Source of the DNA: Umbilicaria muhlenbergii
Lineage: Eukaryota; Ascomycota; Lecanoromycetes; Umbilicariales; Umbilicariaceae
Assembly (NCBI GenBank): GCA_000611775.1
Contig: KK106983.1
Span: 4,206,808-4,270,807, forward strand
Reading direction: 5' to 3'
Length of the DNA: 64,000 bases
In this document: positions 36,446 through 47,170 of the stretch, piece by piece
Layout of the letters: every line of letters starts with the position of its first letter
Numbering within the stretch: the stretch's first letter is position 1
The notes under the pieces: generated by a model
What the model was told of the DNA's origin: nothing
Seen by the model: the letters and a program-made list of their open reading frames with translations, nothing else
The model's database searches: none
Translations under genes and position numbers: made by a program

Positions 36446-36786
36446 CTCGGCGAGCGCAGCCAGGTCCTTATCCGGAAAACGACGAAGCATGTCGGCGGAT
36501 CAGTGCCGCAGCGTCACTTGAGTATGATGGGTGGCGCGAGTCGTCATTGACATCCATTCAACGTGTTCTTCAAGGCTCGGGCTACGAGGTTATTACCTTC
36601 GCAATGAAATCGGTGCCCGCAATGGAATTGTTTGAACGCCTGGAATCGCATGGAAGACTACGTTCCTCCGGACCCGGCAGAGAATGTCGCCCTGGAGAGC
36701 AGCTAGAGGCTGTGCCTTCTGAGGATGATATAACTCTTGCGTCACAGACGTTGTGTCGCGTTTTGCTTCCTGTTGATAGTCAGTGA
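36421..36786 (+). other. open stretch of normal GC inside the island
   Basis: Some 120 codons are open at ordinary coding-like composition, but the frame has no ATG before 36604, and only 60 residues follow that ATG. No domain is recognisable. It could be the remains of a gene or an exon of one; I do not call it a gene. Confidence 0.3.
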
Positions 36787-37718
36787 CAGCACAAATCAAC
36801 AATGTAAGTGTAGACCAGCTTACGTGCTACAGCTCTTCAAGACGCATTACAATTCTCAAGACGGTTGTAAAAGGGTGTAAAGTAGCAGAGAGTAATAGAT
36901 GAAGGCTTGTTCTCAAGCTATATATAATGAGATGAGGGGTATCTAGAACGCCAGTCCGCAAGACTGTAGAGCTTTCAAGAGATAAAGCGCGTGAGAACAG
37001 AGACAATGCATAACAATATTGCACACAGCTAGTGCACATGAGGTAGGACGAGGACTTACACGAAAGAAAAGTAGATCATGTTGGTTTAGTTGTAAGGAAG
37101 AAAGAGGAGGACAGAGAAGGCAGTATTTAAAGTAGTGGATGACTGCAGAGACGTTTCACTGCGGCACTCTTCACTTCAACCAATTCATTCATGACCTGCG
37201 GGTGTTATGCGGTGCGTGTGTTATGGACGTCAGGCGGCCCAAATTCACTTCGCCGAGAACTCGTTTAAAGGCTGAAATCGGAGAGATCGACCGCTGATCG
37301 TCACATGCCGCCGTTCTGTGTACGCTGTCATGCTTACAAAGGAGCAAGCGTGCTGCCGCCCTGCAACAGTGAAGAGAATGTTTGGGTCATCAGGCGTACT
37401 TCATGGTGCAATCACAGGTCAAAGTCATTCTAAGAAGTGAATCGCCCCGCTATCTTCTATGATGTGAACACTCAGGCCTCAACAAGGATCGACACCGCTC
37501 GTGATGCGCGGAAAAAGTAAAGGCCGGGGTTGCTTCCCGAAGGAGATGACACATTAGTGCCAGAAAGGGACAAGGCAGTGTAGTGAAAACGCAGCCGCAA
37601 GCGGAGCCTTAACATAACATGAGGAGTAAAGAAGAGAGAGCACGCAGACAGCCCTCATATGTCTAACAGTGAGGCAGCAATGCTAAACTGCTGCAGTGTA
37701 GAGCATTCCCCCAACATC

Positions 37719-38752
37719 CTAAGCCTGCCAAGATGAGGAGCTGAGAGTCAATCCGTGCCGCAGCAGTGTCTCTGAGAACTTTTGGCGAGACACCGGCTCT
37801 GATAGTCGACCAGCCACGTACTCTGCTGATTCAGAGCCATCGTCAAGACCTGGGCGTGGCGAAGACGGTGGTCGGCTTGGCGCATACGGGGAAACATGTG
37901 CTGTCGTCCGCTGCAGCAGGGCCGGATTGGTGGTGTGCGCCACACTGCTACGAGCGGAAGACTTTCTGGGTTTGGCGACAATTGCAGGAACGGTAGGAGT
38001 CGACTTGACGGTGCTGGGATGAGCTACTACGATGGTATCTGAGTCATGTTCATCACCAATGGGGTTCGGAGAACTAGTCGGTGTCACCACAGGAGTACGA
38101 GAAGGCAGTGGATGAGCGACGGTCGAGCCATGGGACCCAGAAGCAGTGGACTTGATCTGACGCGAGTGCGGCGTAGCATTGGAATGGCGGTCAGGTTTCC
38201 GCCCAGCGCGGCGCAGACGAGCACTGTTCGTTGAAGGCTGAGTGTACGGGACGACAAGGTCGAGAACGGCTTTGATCTCTGCGTCTGGGATTCCACGGAT
38301 TTTTGGGTGCGCGCATCCTCCTTCAATCTCACCATTCTCAATGGCTGTCAGACGCTCTATGATGGCGGCCTTGTCCAGCGACACTCCGCCAGGTGTGCAT
38401 ATCAAGGTGAAGCGGCCGCTCTTGACGGATTCTTTCAAGCCTCCAGCTGTGGATTGAACCTGCCACTTGGGGAGCGCACCAAGCACCTTGAGCGTTTGCG
38501 AACGCTTTGCCTTCAGCGGCTGAATGCTGGTATCAGAGCGGAAGGTGCGGAGCATGATCCTCACTGGTGTGTTTGATAGATAGGCCTGATGGAGATGACG
38601 GATTTCTCCGTCAGTCCAGGGGGTGGCCAGGAGTCGAAGCTCTCGTCTTCCCTGACTTATTAGCCCGTGTGCTCCTCTCCGGCTTGCCAACTGTTAGCCT
38701 TCAGACTTAGCGAGGGTCGGGGCACATCATCTTATACCTTCGACTCCCTCAT
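37719..38752 (-). CDS. unknown protein with SANT/Myb-like N terminus
   Basis: Not recognised as a named family. The long frame 38690-37719 lacks an ATG at its 5' end. A small first exon 38752-38738 (M-R-E-S-K) joined across a 47-nt intron (GTATAA...CTAACAG, 38737-38691) would supply one and gives 328 residues; otherwise the first Met is at residue 45 of the long frame. The segment TPWTDGEIRHLHQAYLSNTP resembles the first helix of SANT/Myb-type DNA-binding domains. The middle is mixed. The C-terminal half is Ser/Thr/Pro-rich and probably disordered (PTSSPNPIGDEHDSDTI, PYAPSRPPSSPRPG). Degraded relatives lie 1.5-3 kb away in the AT-rich island, so this is one member of a repeat family, either a duplicated gene or part of a mobile element. 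Confidence 0.5.
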
Positions 38753-39635
38753 CACACGACTGACCGGAGTCCTGCTTATCTTCGGCGCCGGATCTGTGGG
38801 TTTGTTGCGGCCATTCCGCGACATTGCTATTTTTAGGGGCCGTGAGGATCTAAAATTTACAATGAGTATCCAGCATCACATGTGGCAGCTTTGATGTGGA
38901 CTCTGCTTATACATTCGGCCTGGATTGGTACCGAGAAAGGGCAACACGGTGTTGAGGCACTATCATAAACACCGTTAACATTGATAATGGCCAACTGAGT
39001 ATCAGTACATACTGGTATCTTGGAATCCTATGGCCAAGCAAGGATATCGAGAATACAGTACGGCTGGTGTGGACTACATATAGTAAGCACCAAGAACAGT
39101 GAACGTAGGAACAGCAACACATAGTCCCCTACCTTTCCGAAAAGACCAGAAACTCGATCCCCGAAGCTGAATCTGCGTAATACTTCTCGTCACGTGTTTC
39201 CCTGCCGGTTTCCAAAAGTAGTCGCCAATAGCTTCGTATGCCTCATATGTGGATGAGGATTGACGAGTGCAGTGTTGCTAGAAGAAAAATAAGCGTAAGT
39301 AATCACAAACTTGTCGAGCATTTCGGTTTTCTGATAGATGATCCACGAAACCAAGCCCTTACGGGAATAGGCCGGATGATGTAGTGGTCCAGTGGCGAGT
39401 CTCTCACGTCCAATCCCTCGTAGCGCATCCGAGTCTGGAAAACCAAAGCCATTATGCAAAATGCACGTCAGTCTGCTCGAAGGCTCCTTGTGGAGAAAAA
39501 ATAGACGAGAGGCAATAGGAGGTTGCGCAGAGCGTGATTGGAAAAGAAAGTGCTTAAGACCACACTGTGGGTTGGCTGCAATGGTATCATTCTTTCCCAA
39601 ATACTATCCACGCTCGTGACCTAACGACTAACAGT
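38753..39635. other. intergenic between the unknown gene and ATP11
   Basis: Both neighbours are on the minus strand. The sequence holds the probable promoter of the unknown gene and the ATP11 3' region. No gene was recognised. Confidence 0.45.
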
Positions 39636-40661
39636 TTATACAACTTTCTCCGCCTCTTCCAGCAACTCCTCGACTTTGAACCCACCATCTCCCTGGCTGA
39701 ACTGCTCCAGCAGCTTCTTCCTCTCCCCCGTCTCGTTTCCCCCGCCATAGAACTTCTGCAGACACATCAACAACCACTTCCCTTCGTCGACGGTTATTCC
39801 TCTTCCCTCTACAACAGTCCCTTGCAATAGCACCAGCCCTTTCGGGCCTGCTAGATCCAGATGGTGCGTCACGGTCGTGTGCGGTTGGCTAAACTCGCCC
39901 CTGAGTTTATACTCCGCCAGATGGGTGAATAGCACTGTCGCGGTCGTCGGGGTCGGGAAGGTCCATTGAAGGAAATGGATCTCAGCACCTTGCCCTTCTC
40001 TTGGTAGAGGTAATATGAATTGAGGATGCCGCCGCGCGGTAGCTTCGATGCGGGTGTATGTTGAATGGGGTATTACCGCGCAGAGGGACTGGGCGTCAGA
40101 GGCATGTCGGAGCCGCCATATATATTCTATCTCTTTCTGTGGCAGCTCGAGAGTCTTCGGGATATCGATATAAGATGAAAGCGTCTTCACGCCCGGAGGG
40201 GTGGAGACTGAGCTAGCAGTGGAGGATGGGGTACCCGTGGTAGATGAAACATCCGACGGTATTCGCGGCGGCGGTGGCGGAGGTGGAAATGGTGAGTTCT
40301 TGGATGGGGTCGGAGTATTGGGAGTAGAAGGGACCACCACGCTGGCTTTCTTCTTCAACATCTGAATCTTTTCCTTATATGCCTCTTTCAGCTCATTGAC
40401 GTCTTTCAGCCCCTCCCTGGATGACAACGTAAGTCTCGTTACATCGAAAGTTTGGTGTCTTTGTTAATCACCAGTCGCAGCATACTCTTTGGCCTTCCTG
40501 TCAAGCTTCTCCTTGTATTTCTTTGTTATCCTATCTGGTTCTCGATGGGTGGCAACGAAGCGTACATCATGGACCTGGGCCCATCGCCGCTGAGGTACTC
40601 GAAGGCAAGGTACATTGCCTCCGAGGATATGGCGGAGAGCAGGCTGTCTGATAGCAGCCAT
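39636..40661 (-). CDS. ATP11: mitochondrial F1-ATPase assembly chaperone ATP11
   Basis: Atp11 binds free F1 beta subunits in the mitochondrial matrix so that alpha/beta hexamers can form. Exons are 40661-40486 and 40416-39636 (69-nt intron), giving 318 residues. The join rebuilds EKLDRKAKE-EGLKDVNELKEAYKEKI, a conserved N-terminal coiled-coil stretch of the family. From the chosen ATG the N terminus (MAAIRQPALRHIL...RVPQRRWAQVHDVRF) is basic and amphipathic, as a matrix-targeting presequence should be. An in-frame ATG 13 codons upstream (40700) would add a less typical start. A Pro/Ser/Thr-rich linker (a run of eight or so Pro) separates this from the Atp11 core, which includes YIWRLRHA, RHPQFILPLPR, HFLQWTFP and HHLDLAGPKGLVLLQG. 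The length agrees with filamentous-fungal orthologues. Confidence 0.93.
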
Positions 40662-41040
40662 GGGCGTGCTGGTGTGTGCGGGCTGAGATGGGTCAACCAA
40701 GTGTCGTCGCCATAATGCATTGCGGCTCCTGAGCCAAGCGAAGCTGACTCTGGCACTTCTGCCTGTCTGGTCACTCTTGGGTCACCGTACAGCGGAACTC
40801 CCCCGGACCTCGGCCTGTCTTAGCTTCCCCACATTGTGATGTGATGACCAGACAATCTTACCTGGTCACCAAACTTGACACTTTCCTTTTTTCCTTCTCG
40901 CAAATGCATTGCTACTATTACTTCAGCTGTTTGCATTCTACTGCTATATTCGTTGACAAGTAGGGCTATTGTTTGCCCATTCAATTGGCCCTGCAGCGAG
41001 GAAAGCAGCTAAGTGGACCGTTTGTAGAACTTGAGACAGC

Positions 41041-42863
41041 ATGCCCACCGAATCCACATACCCGCGAATCGATGTGCCGAGTCTAGATCTCTGGGCGTTC
41101 CTGTTTGAGAGAACGGACAGACCCTTCCCCGACGACAAAGGTACTCGAGCCGACCCCCCACGATGCATGCTTACTGATAGACTATAGTTATCTACCGCGA
41201 TGCCGACACGAACCGCTCCTACACCTACGCCCAGGTCAAAAGTACCGCCATAGATTTTGGCAAAGGTCTGAAGTCGAACTGGGACTGGAAGAAAGGCGAT
41301 GTTCTCGCGCTGTTCACTCCCAATTGCGTCGACACTCCTGCGATAACATGGGGCTGCCACTGGGCAGGAGGAATCCTGTCGCCAGCCAACCCCGGGTACA
41401 CGGCCAATGAGCTGGCCTTCCAGTTGAAAGATGCTGGAGCGAAAGCACTGGTGACACAGAAGTCGTGTCTTGGCGTGGCGCAAGAGGCAGCACAGCAGGC
41501 TGGAGTGCCGCTAGACCGGATCATCCTGATGGGAGATGAGAGGGACGAGGAGAGGAAGTTCAAACATTTCACATCAATACGAAATACATCTGGGGCGACG
41601 AGGTACAGGCGGGTGAAGCTGGATCCTAAAAAGGATTTGGCATTTCTAGTCTACTCCTCCGGTACAACAGGGCACCCAAAGGGGGTCATGCTGTGTCATG
41701 AAAACATCGTGGCAAACATACTAATGCTAAAAGCTGGAGAATCTGGTAATGTGACCTGGAACGGTGGTGAAGACGATCAAGGCGACAGGATTCTGGCATT
41801 CCTCCCCTTCTACCATATTTACGGTAGGTCTTCCACGCCGGGGTTCCTCGTGCCCTTACTAACTTGGCATCACAGGACTCACGTGCCTTATCCACCAAGC
41901 CATCTACAGCGGTCTTACCACGGTAGTAATGGCAAAGTTCGAGATCGAAAAGTTCTGCAAGGTGATACAAGACCAGAAGATAACCTTCGCATACGTTGTC
42001 CCACCAGTAGTTCTATTACTCGGCAAGCACCCCATTGTCGAGAAATACGACCTAAGCTCCCTCAAAATGCTTAACTCGGGCGCTGCTCCCTTGACCTCGG
42101 AGCTCGTAGATGCGGTATACAAGAGGCTAAAAGTGCCAATAAAGCAAGGGTATGGCTTGAGCGAAACAAGTCCTACAACACACACACAGGTCAGCCACTC
42201 CACCCTCCTGCACTCATGGACGTTTCTATTTACTCACACAATCTCCAGCCGTGGGAAGACTGGAACAAAACCATCGGCTCCGTGGGCCGGCTCCTCCCCA
42301 ACCAAACCGCCAAATACATGTCGCCCGAAGAAAAAGAGGTGCCCGCGGGCGAAACCGGCGAACTCTGGATCAAAGGCCCCAACATCTTCAAAGGCTACCT
42401 GAACAACCCGGAAGGCACCAAGAACGCCCTCACAGAAGACGGCTACTTCAAGACCGGCGATGTCGGGCACCAGGACAAAGAAGGCAACTTCTACATCACC
42501 GACCGCGTCAAGGAACTCATCAAATACAAAGGTTTCCAAGTCCCTCCCGCGGAGTTGGAGGGCATGCTAGCTTCGCACCCGAAAATCAACGATGTCGCTG
42601 TCATCGGTGTTTACAACAAAGAGCAGGCGACGGAGGAGCCGAGAGCGTATGTGGTGCCGGCGCCAGGAGTCGAGGCTAGTAAGGAGACGGCAAAGGATAT
42701 CGTCGATTGGTTGCAGGCGAAAGTGGCGAACCACAAGCGGTTGAGGGGCGGAGTGCGGTTTGTGGATGAGATTCCGAAGAGTGTGAGCGGGAAGATTTTG
42801 AGGAGGGTGTTGAAGGTTAGGGCGCAGGAGGAGGAGGAGAGGAACCCAAAGGCTAAGTTGTGA
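41041..42863 (+). CDS. 4-coumarate-CoA ligase-like acyl-CoA synthetase, peroxisomal
   Basis: An adenylate-forming enzyme that activates a carboxylic acid with ATP and joins it to CoA. Exons are 41041-41140, 41188-41823, 41876-42189 and 42249-42863 (introns 47-59 nt), giving 554 residues. The AMP-binding P-loop is YSSGTTGHPKGVM, then YGLSETSP, YFKTGDVG, FYITDRVKELIKYKGFQVPPAELE and the catalytic Lys block PKSVSGKILRR. All core motifs are intact. The last three residues, AKL, form a type-1 peroxisomal targeting signal, so peroxisomal import is expected. Substrate choice (aromatic or medium-chain acid) cannot be read from sequence by eye. It diverges from ATP11 across about 380 bases, which I see as shared promoter. 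Confidence 0.93.
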
Positions 42864-43078
42864 TTGAGCGATTGGCGGTGGGTTGTATGACTCTGGTGGT
42901 GTAGAGGGTTAGAGAGGATACAATAGAATGCGTATTGTTATGTAGAACTTGATATTCGGTAATGTCCGTGTGTTCCTCAGTTTTCACAATTCCAGACATG
43001 GTTCATGTGCCGAGACTCCGAGGATATGTGCGCATATTGTTGCTTGCATCAAACGAGGTAAATACGAGGTGACCAAGA

Positions 43079-45269
43079 TCACTGAAGACGCAAATTGGTG
43101 TAGAAGTCTCGATGCTCACTCATTCCCAAGCCAGTCGGCCAGTAAGCCAGAGCTATACATTCCGAATTCGTGATCTTGGATGCGCAGACGAGAGGTTCCT
43201 TGTAATCTCCAACGGATGTCAAGGGGAGAATTTCATTATCGCCTCCAGCCGCTCCTTCCATGGCCGCATGGAGCACTTGAGCAATCGCCACCTTGACAGC
43301 TTTAGTCTGGGCAGAGTCCCGGGAAGCAGCAACCACGTAATCAGCCGCAGTCCGGCCGAAGACATCCTTCACCTTGAAGTCCGCTCCCCTATCCAGTAAC
43401 AGTTGGACAGTCTCCAGGCGCAGCCGATGTGCCGCATTATGCAAAGCCGTTTTCCCATCTCCACATTTGGCCTCCAGGTCAGCACCTCGATCTAACAGTA
43501 ACTGCAAAATCCTTAGGTTTCCCTCTAGAGCCGCATAGTGGAGCGCCGTGTTCCCTTTCTTGTCTCCGCTTTCCACATCAGCTCCCTTGTCCAGTAGAAG
43601 ATTTATGATTGCTTCACGCTGATTCATCGTCGCTCCATTGGATTCGTAGCTTCCGTCCGACGCAATATGTAGCGCAGTACATTGGGCAACATTCCTGGCT
43701 GCAAAATCAGCGCCTTTGTCCAGTAACAGCTGTACGACAGGCTCTTTCCGGTAAGCGGCTGCCACATGTAGAGCTGTCTGTTCCCAGGAGTCTGTGGCCT
43801 CAATGTTAGCTCCTTTGTCGAGTAGTAGCTGTATAATCGTTTCATCGCCGGCTGAGGCTGCTGCATGTAGCGCTGCCTGTTTCACTCGCTCTCTTGCATC
43901 GACGGTAATTCCGCTATCCAGCAGCAACTGCACGACTTCCGTTTTCCCGAAAATGACTGCCGCATACAGCGCGGTCTGATTCTGGTTGTCCGTAGCCTCA
44001 AGGTCAGCACCCGCATCCACCAGTAGCTGCACAATGGTTCGGTCTCCAATTGAGGCAGCTATGTGTAGTGCAGTCTGCCCGCCTTCAAAATGTATTGTGT
44101 TGACGTCAGCGCCATGAGACAGCAGCAGCTGCACAACCTTTATATGGCCCCGGGATACTGCCTGGTGCAGCATAGTGGTGTGCTCAAAAGGTGATACCCT
44201 GCTCTCAGCTCCATTGTCCAGTAAAAGAGTCATACTCTCCACATCGTTGGAGTCAAAAGCAATCTGGAGCATTGTCCGTCCGATTTGGTCGCAGCAATCT
44301 GGATTGGCACCAGAGTCTAGGAGTTCCCCTGCCCACGCCGTGTTTTTGTCTATCAAAGCGTGATGCAAGCACTCGTCAAGTTTATCTTGCTTTCGCGATC
44401 CATCCATTTCATCAGGAGATGAAGCTCGTGTATAGGACCCAAGGCGTAGTCCACCTGCTTCGGCCCACTCAACCACGTTTGTCCTCCCCGACAAGTTCGT
44501 GTACTCTGTCGTATGCGATGCAGAACGCTGGGCCCAAGGACCTTGATCAGCTCTCACTATGTTACACCCTTCTTTCAGAGCTCCTGCACTGACGGCCTCG
44601 TCGAACCAAGCGATGATGAATTGCTGGTGTTGCTCAAGCATTGATGCTGAGATCCCGACAGCTTCGAGCTCCTTGCGCAACTTTGACCATGCCTGTTCAT
44701 CATGGCTTACTAGAGATTCCATGGATCGGCACGACAGCACTGAACCGTTGCGCTTTCCAGCCCGGATCTCAGCCGTGTATTTATCCAGTTTGACCTCGAC
44801 CCGGCCCTGGGAGGAACTGAGAAGCGGAGCTTAGTACACGCCACTAGTCGAACAGCAAACGTTATCGAGGAACAGCGAGAACATACTTGATGAATGTGGT
44901 GTTGAGACTGTTGAGCAAGATAGTGTTTTCTATAAGCCTCCCTTTGATTGCTTTCACGTCTTCCAGACCCCATCGTAGCTTATCCCATATTCGATATTTC
45001 TTGGTGCTGAGAGTGGGATATTTCAACAAAAGCCTCTCTAGTTCTAGGAGGACGGCTCGACATCGGCTTCCAATAATGACAAGCTGTTCCTGTTGATCAG
45101 GGTCCAAGTCCTCGGAGAACTTAGCAACCTCCTTGAGAACACAGTGCAAGGAGATGACCAGCCCGGAGACATCTTGGAATTCGGCAGTCGAGTCTTTGCA
45201 CAGCTTGTACACTCTGTACGCAACAGCTGGGACCGCAAGAAAATCGCCAACGCTGAACCCGAAGGCCAT
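43079..45269 (-). CDS. ankyrin-repeat protein with fungal STAND-type N-terminal domain
   Basis: Exons are 45269-44887 and 44816-43079 (70-nt intron), giving 706 residues. The N-terminal 130 residues (GFSVGDFLAVPAVAYRVYKLCKDS...) match the helical N-terminal domain often found before NACHT or ankyrin modules in fungal NLR-like proteins. A linker continues SSQGRVEVKLDKYTAEIRAGKRNGSVLS across the intron. About eleven ankyrin repeats fill residues 290-690, several with the consensus TALHxAA...VVQLLLDKGAD. No nucleotide-binding domain lies between, so this is an effector-domain-like head on a repeat sensor with no NTPase. In fungi such proteins are suspected in non-self recognition. The repeats are alike enough that copy number may vary among strains. 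No membrane segment is seen. Confidence 0.85.
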
Positions 45270-45452
45270 GGTTTCGAGGGGGAGGGGAAAGATGCGGACT
45301 CAGAAACGAGCAATAAGACCAGAGAGTCTAGAGATAGTGCAAGCAGACGTTCCGAGCGTGACGCGAAGGGAGGCAGTCTCGCCCACTTGGCCTGCTCCGC
45401 CTCTACAAGGGCGGTCGGTCAGCGTGGCTCGAGCGTGGCTGATTCGTGCATA

Positions 45453-45737
45453 ATGTGTGCCAGCTACGGAACCGGACTCGTCAACTTCAGCTTGCTTGCT
45501 GTACTCGTGCTCATGTACGGACTACTCATTTGTTTCGCCTTCTTGTTTGTGATCTTCTCCCCTTTCCATACCAACGCTGCAGAGGATGCCATACCCGCCG
45601 CTGCGATAGGAGAAATGAACGTCTTCGAATGCCGCATGGCTCGTACGCATCTACCACGACCCCGCGCAAGCTCTGCCGGTACTAGTCTGTACCCTGGCTA
45701 TGGTAATGCCGAGCAACAAGGCGTTCCCAGTTGCTAG
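45453..45737 (+). CDS. possible small membrane protein
   Basis: An open frame of 94 residues with one strongly hydrophobic segment (FSLLAVLVLMYGLLICFAFLFVIF, residues 12-35). It starts 184 bases from the divergent ankyrin gene. The frame is open farther upstream too, so the start is not fixed. There are no homologues that I recognise. It may be chance. Confidence 0.25.
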   Translation: MCASYGTGLVNFSLLAVLVLMYGLLICFAFLFVIFSPFHTNAAEDAIPAAAIGEMNVFECRMARTHLPRPRASSAGTSLYPGYGNAEQQGVPSC

Positions 45738-46022
45738 ATCCTTGACACCAAGCCCACGGCTGTCATCAAAATAATATTGGGGTCATACCCGCATGCTCCG
45801 CTTCTGTACCCCACATACGCAGATCTTGTAATCATGTACACCTTAGCCTCGTACGGGATGCGTGTTGCTCATATCACCTCATCCTAAGTTCCTCTCTGAC
45901 GCTCTGACACTCATAACCCAGCTACTCTATGCCTGAACAATGCATTCCGGGCATGGTATACCGTTCACTGCATTCATCAGCCAGCCCCTCGGTTGGACTG
46001 CCTTACTCAGTTGATCTACTTG
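45738..46022. other. spacer before the hydrolase relic
   Basis: Nothing recognised. It probably holds the old promoter of the broken hydrolase gene that follows. Confidence 0.4.
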
Positions 46023-47170
46023 ATGACCTTGACTCCGTTATTGAAACTGTATCTGGTAGCTGTGGTCTTATTACCTGCGTTCTCTAGCGCTACTAATATC
46101 GTCATGGCTACTCAGGCGGCCTGCTTTTCTACACAACTGCCCAGGGATGCGATCGAGGCTTCACTCCTGGACATCACCAAGCAGGCACTGGATGGGAGAA
46201 GCAGCAACGGGCCATCTATTCGTGCTTGGTGATGAATTCTGTCTTCCCAGAGAATAGCTTAGATGCTGCTACCGGCACGTTACTGATGGTGAAGTGAAAT
46301 ACAGACACCTCTCTCTACGCCCTCCCCCCGGCTACCGTCATATCCTGCTTCATCTATGGATCAAAGACCCTAATGGGCTCTCTAGTCCCCATCTCGGCCT
46401 ATATCTTCTGTCCATAACCTCCTTGCTCTTCGCCGGACGGATACCTAGTTATTACCTGAAGCCACGGCACGATCGGAATATCACCCAATTGCACGCCCTC
46501 GCACACCGTCGGCCTCTAGCAACACTACCTCGCGCCCTACAACCTAGCCCTTCAAGGTTACGTTGTTGTCGCGACCGACTATGCTGGCCTCGGCGTGGCA
46601 AAGAGGGCTTCGGGCGAGCCAATCGTGCACGTGTACCTAGCTTCAGGCTCTTATGCGAACAATGTCTTCTACTCGGTGCAAACAGCCCAAGCAGCCTTTC
46701 CGGAGCTGGGAAAGCAGTTTGTTGTCATAGGGTGCTCGCAAGGAGGCCGGTCCGCGTGGGCAGCTGCTCAGCGTCAGGCTAAGGAGCTGGTCAAAGGCTA
46801 TTTGGGCGCGGTCCCCATAGCTCGTGACGACGGTCCCTAGAAGAATCGAATCCAGTGCTGGCTTTCCTCGGCGTCGGCATGCTAGCTGGGAGGCCTATGA
46901 GCTCCAACGGCGTGCGGCCCGAGCCCAGGGTAGCGATGCCCAACGCAGCGCACCAGCTGGGGCTGAAACATTAACTTGGCCTGGCGACGATATTCTACCA
47001 GACTCTGTAAGCATGGTTACTTCGGTGAGAGGGGCTTGTTCTGGGAACGAGCTTGCTTGCAGCGTTTCACTAATCCACTGAGTAAGCAGCCATTGTCAAG
47101 GGCGTATTCCAGGTGTCGCAAATGCCTGCGTCGTACCATGAACAGTGGTGGATGGGACTAGCGAGTTTTA
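46023..47170 (+). pseudogene. relic of a secreted alpha/beta hydrolase (lipase-like)
   Basis: A signal-peptide-like start (MTLTPLLKLYLVAVVLLPAFSSA, 46023 on) is followed, after a poorly conserved stretch, by one continuous homologous reading from about 46235 to 46840. Its blocks are NTDTSLYALPPATVISCFIY, GSLVPISAY, SPDGYLVIT, SHGTIGISPNCTPSHTVGL, PYNLALQGYVVVATDYAGLGVAKR, VFYSVQTAQAAFPELGKQFVVIGCSQGG and AAQRQAKELVKGYLGAV. These fit a fungal secreted lipase/hydrolase family with the nucleophile elbow GCSQGG. At least four in-frame stops interrupt it, some at positions where Trp is expected. The 3' half (46840-47170) drifts out of frame. It cannot encode an active enzyme. Confidence 0.75.

Larger units (their letters stand above)
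31100..37718. other. AT-rich gene-poor island
   Basis: About 6.6 kb with no intact gene and visibly lower GC than its flanks. It is rich in TTTT/AAAA and in TG/CA-type steps, and reading frames are short in all six phases. Parts of it (35740-36220 and 36340-36445) are degraded copies of the gene at 37719-38752. The rest shows only isolated patches of more normal composition (about 33000-33480 and 36420-36790). This is the look of RIP-mutated repeats in a filamentous ascomycete. I could not assign a transposon family. Confidence 0.7.

Noticed and set aside
31100-38752. Starship-type giant element with a DUF3435 captain
   Set aside because: No tyrosine-recombinase motif was found on either strand, and the region is too small and too degraded.
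45453-45737. Promotion of the small membrane frame to a firm gene
   Set aside because: Start undefined and no family seen; kept only as a low-confidence entry.
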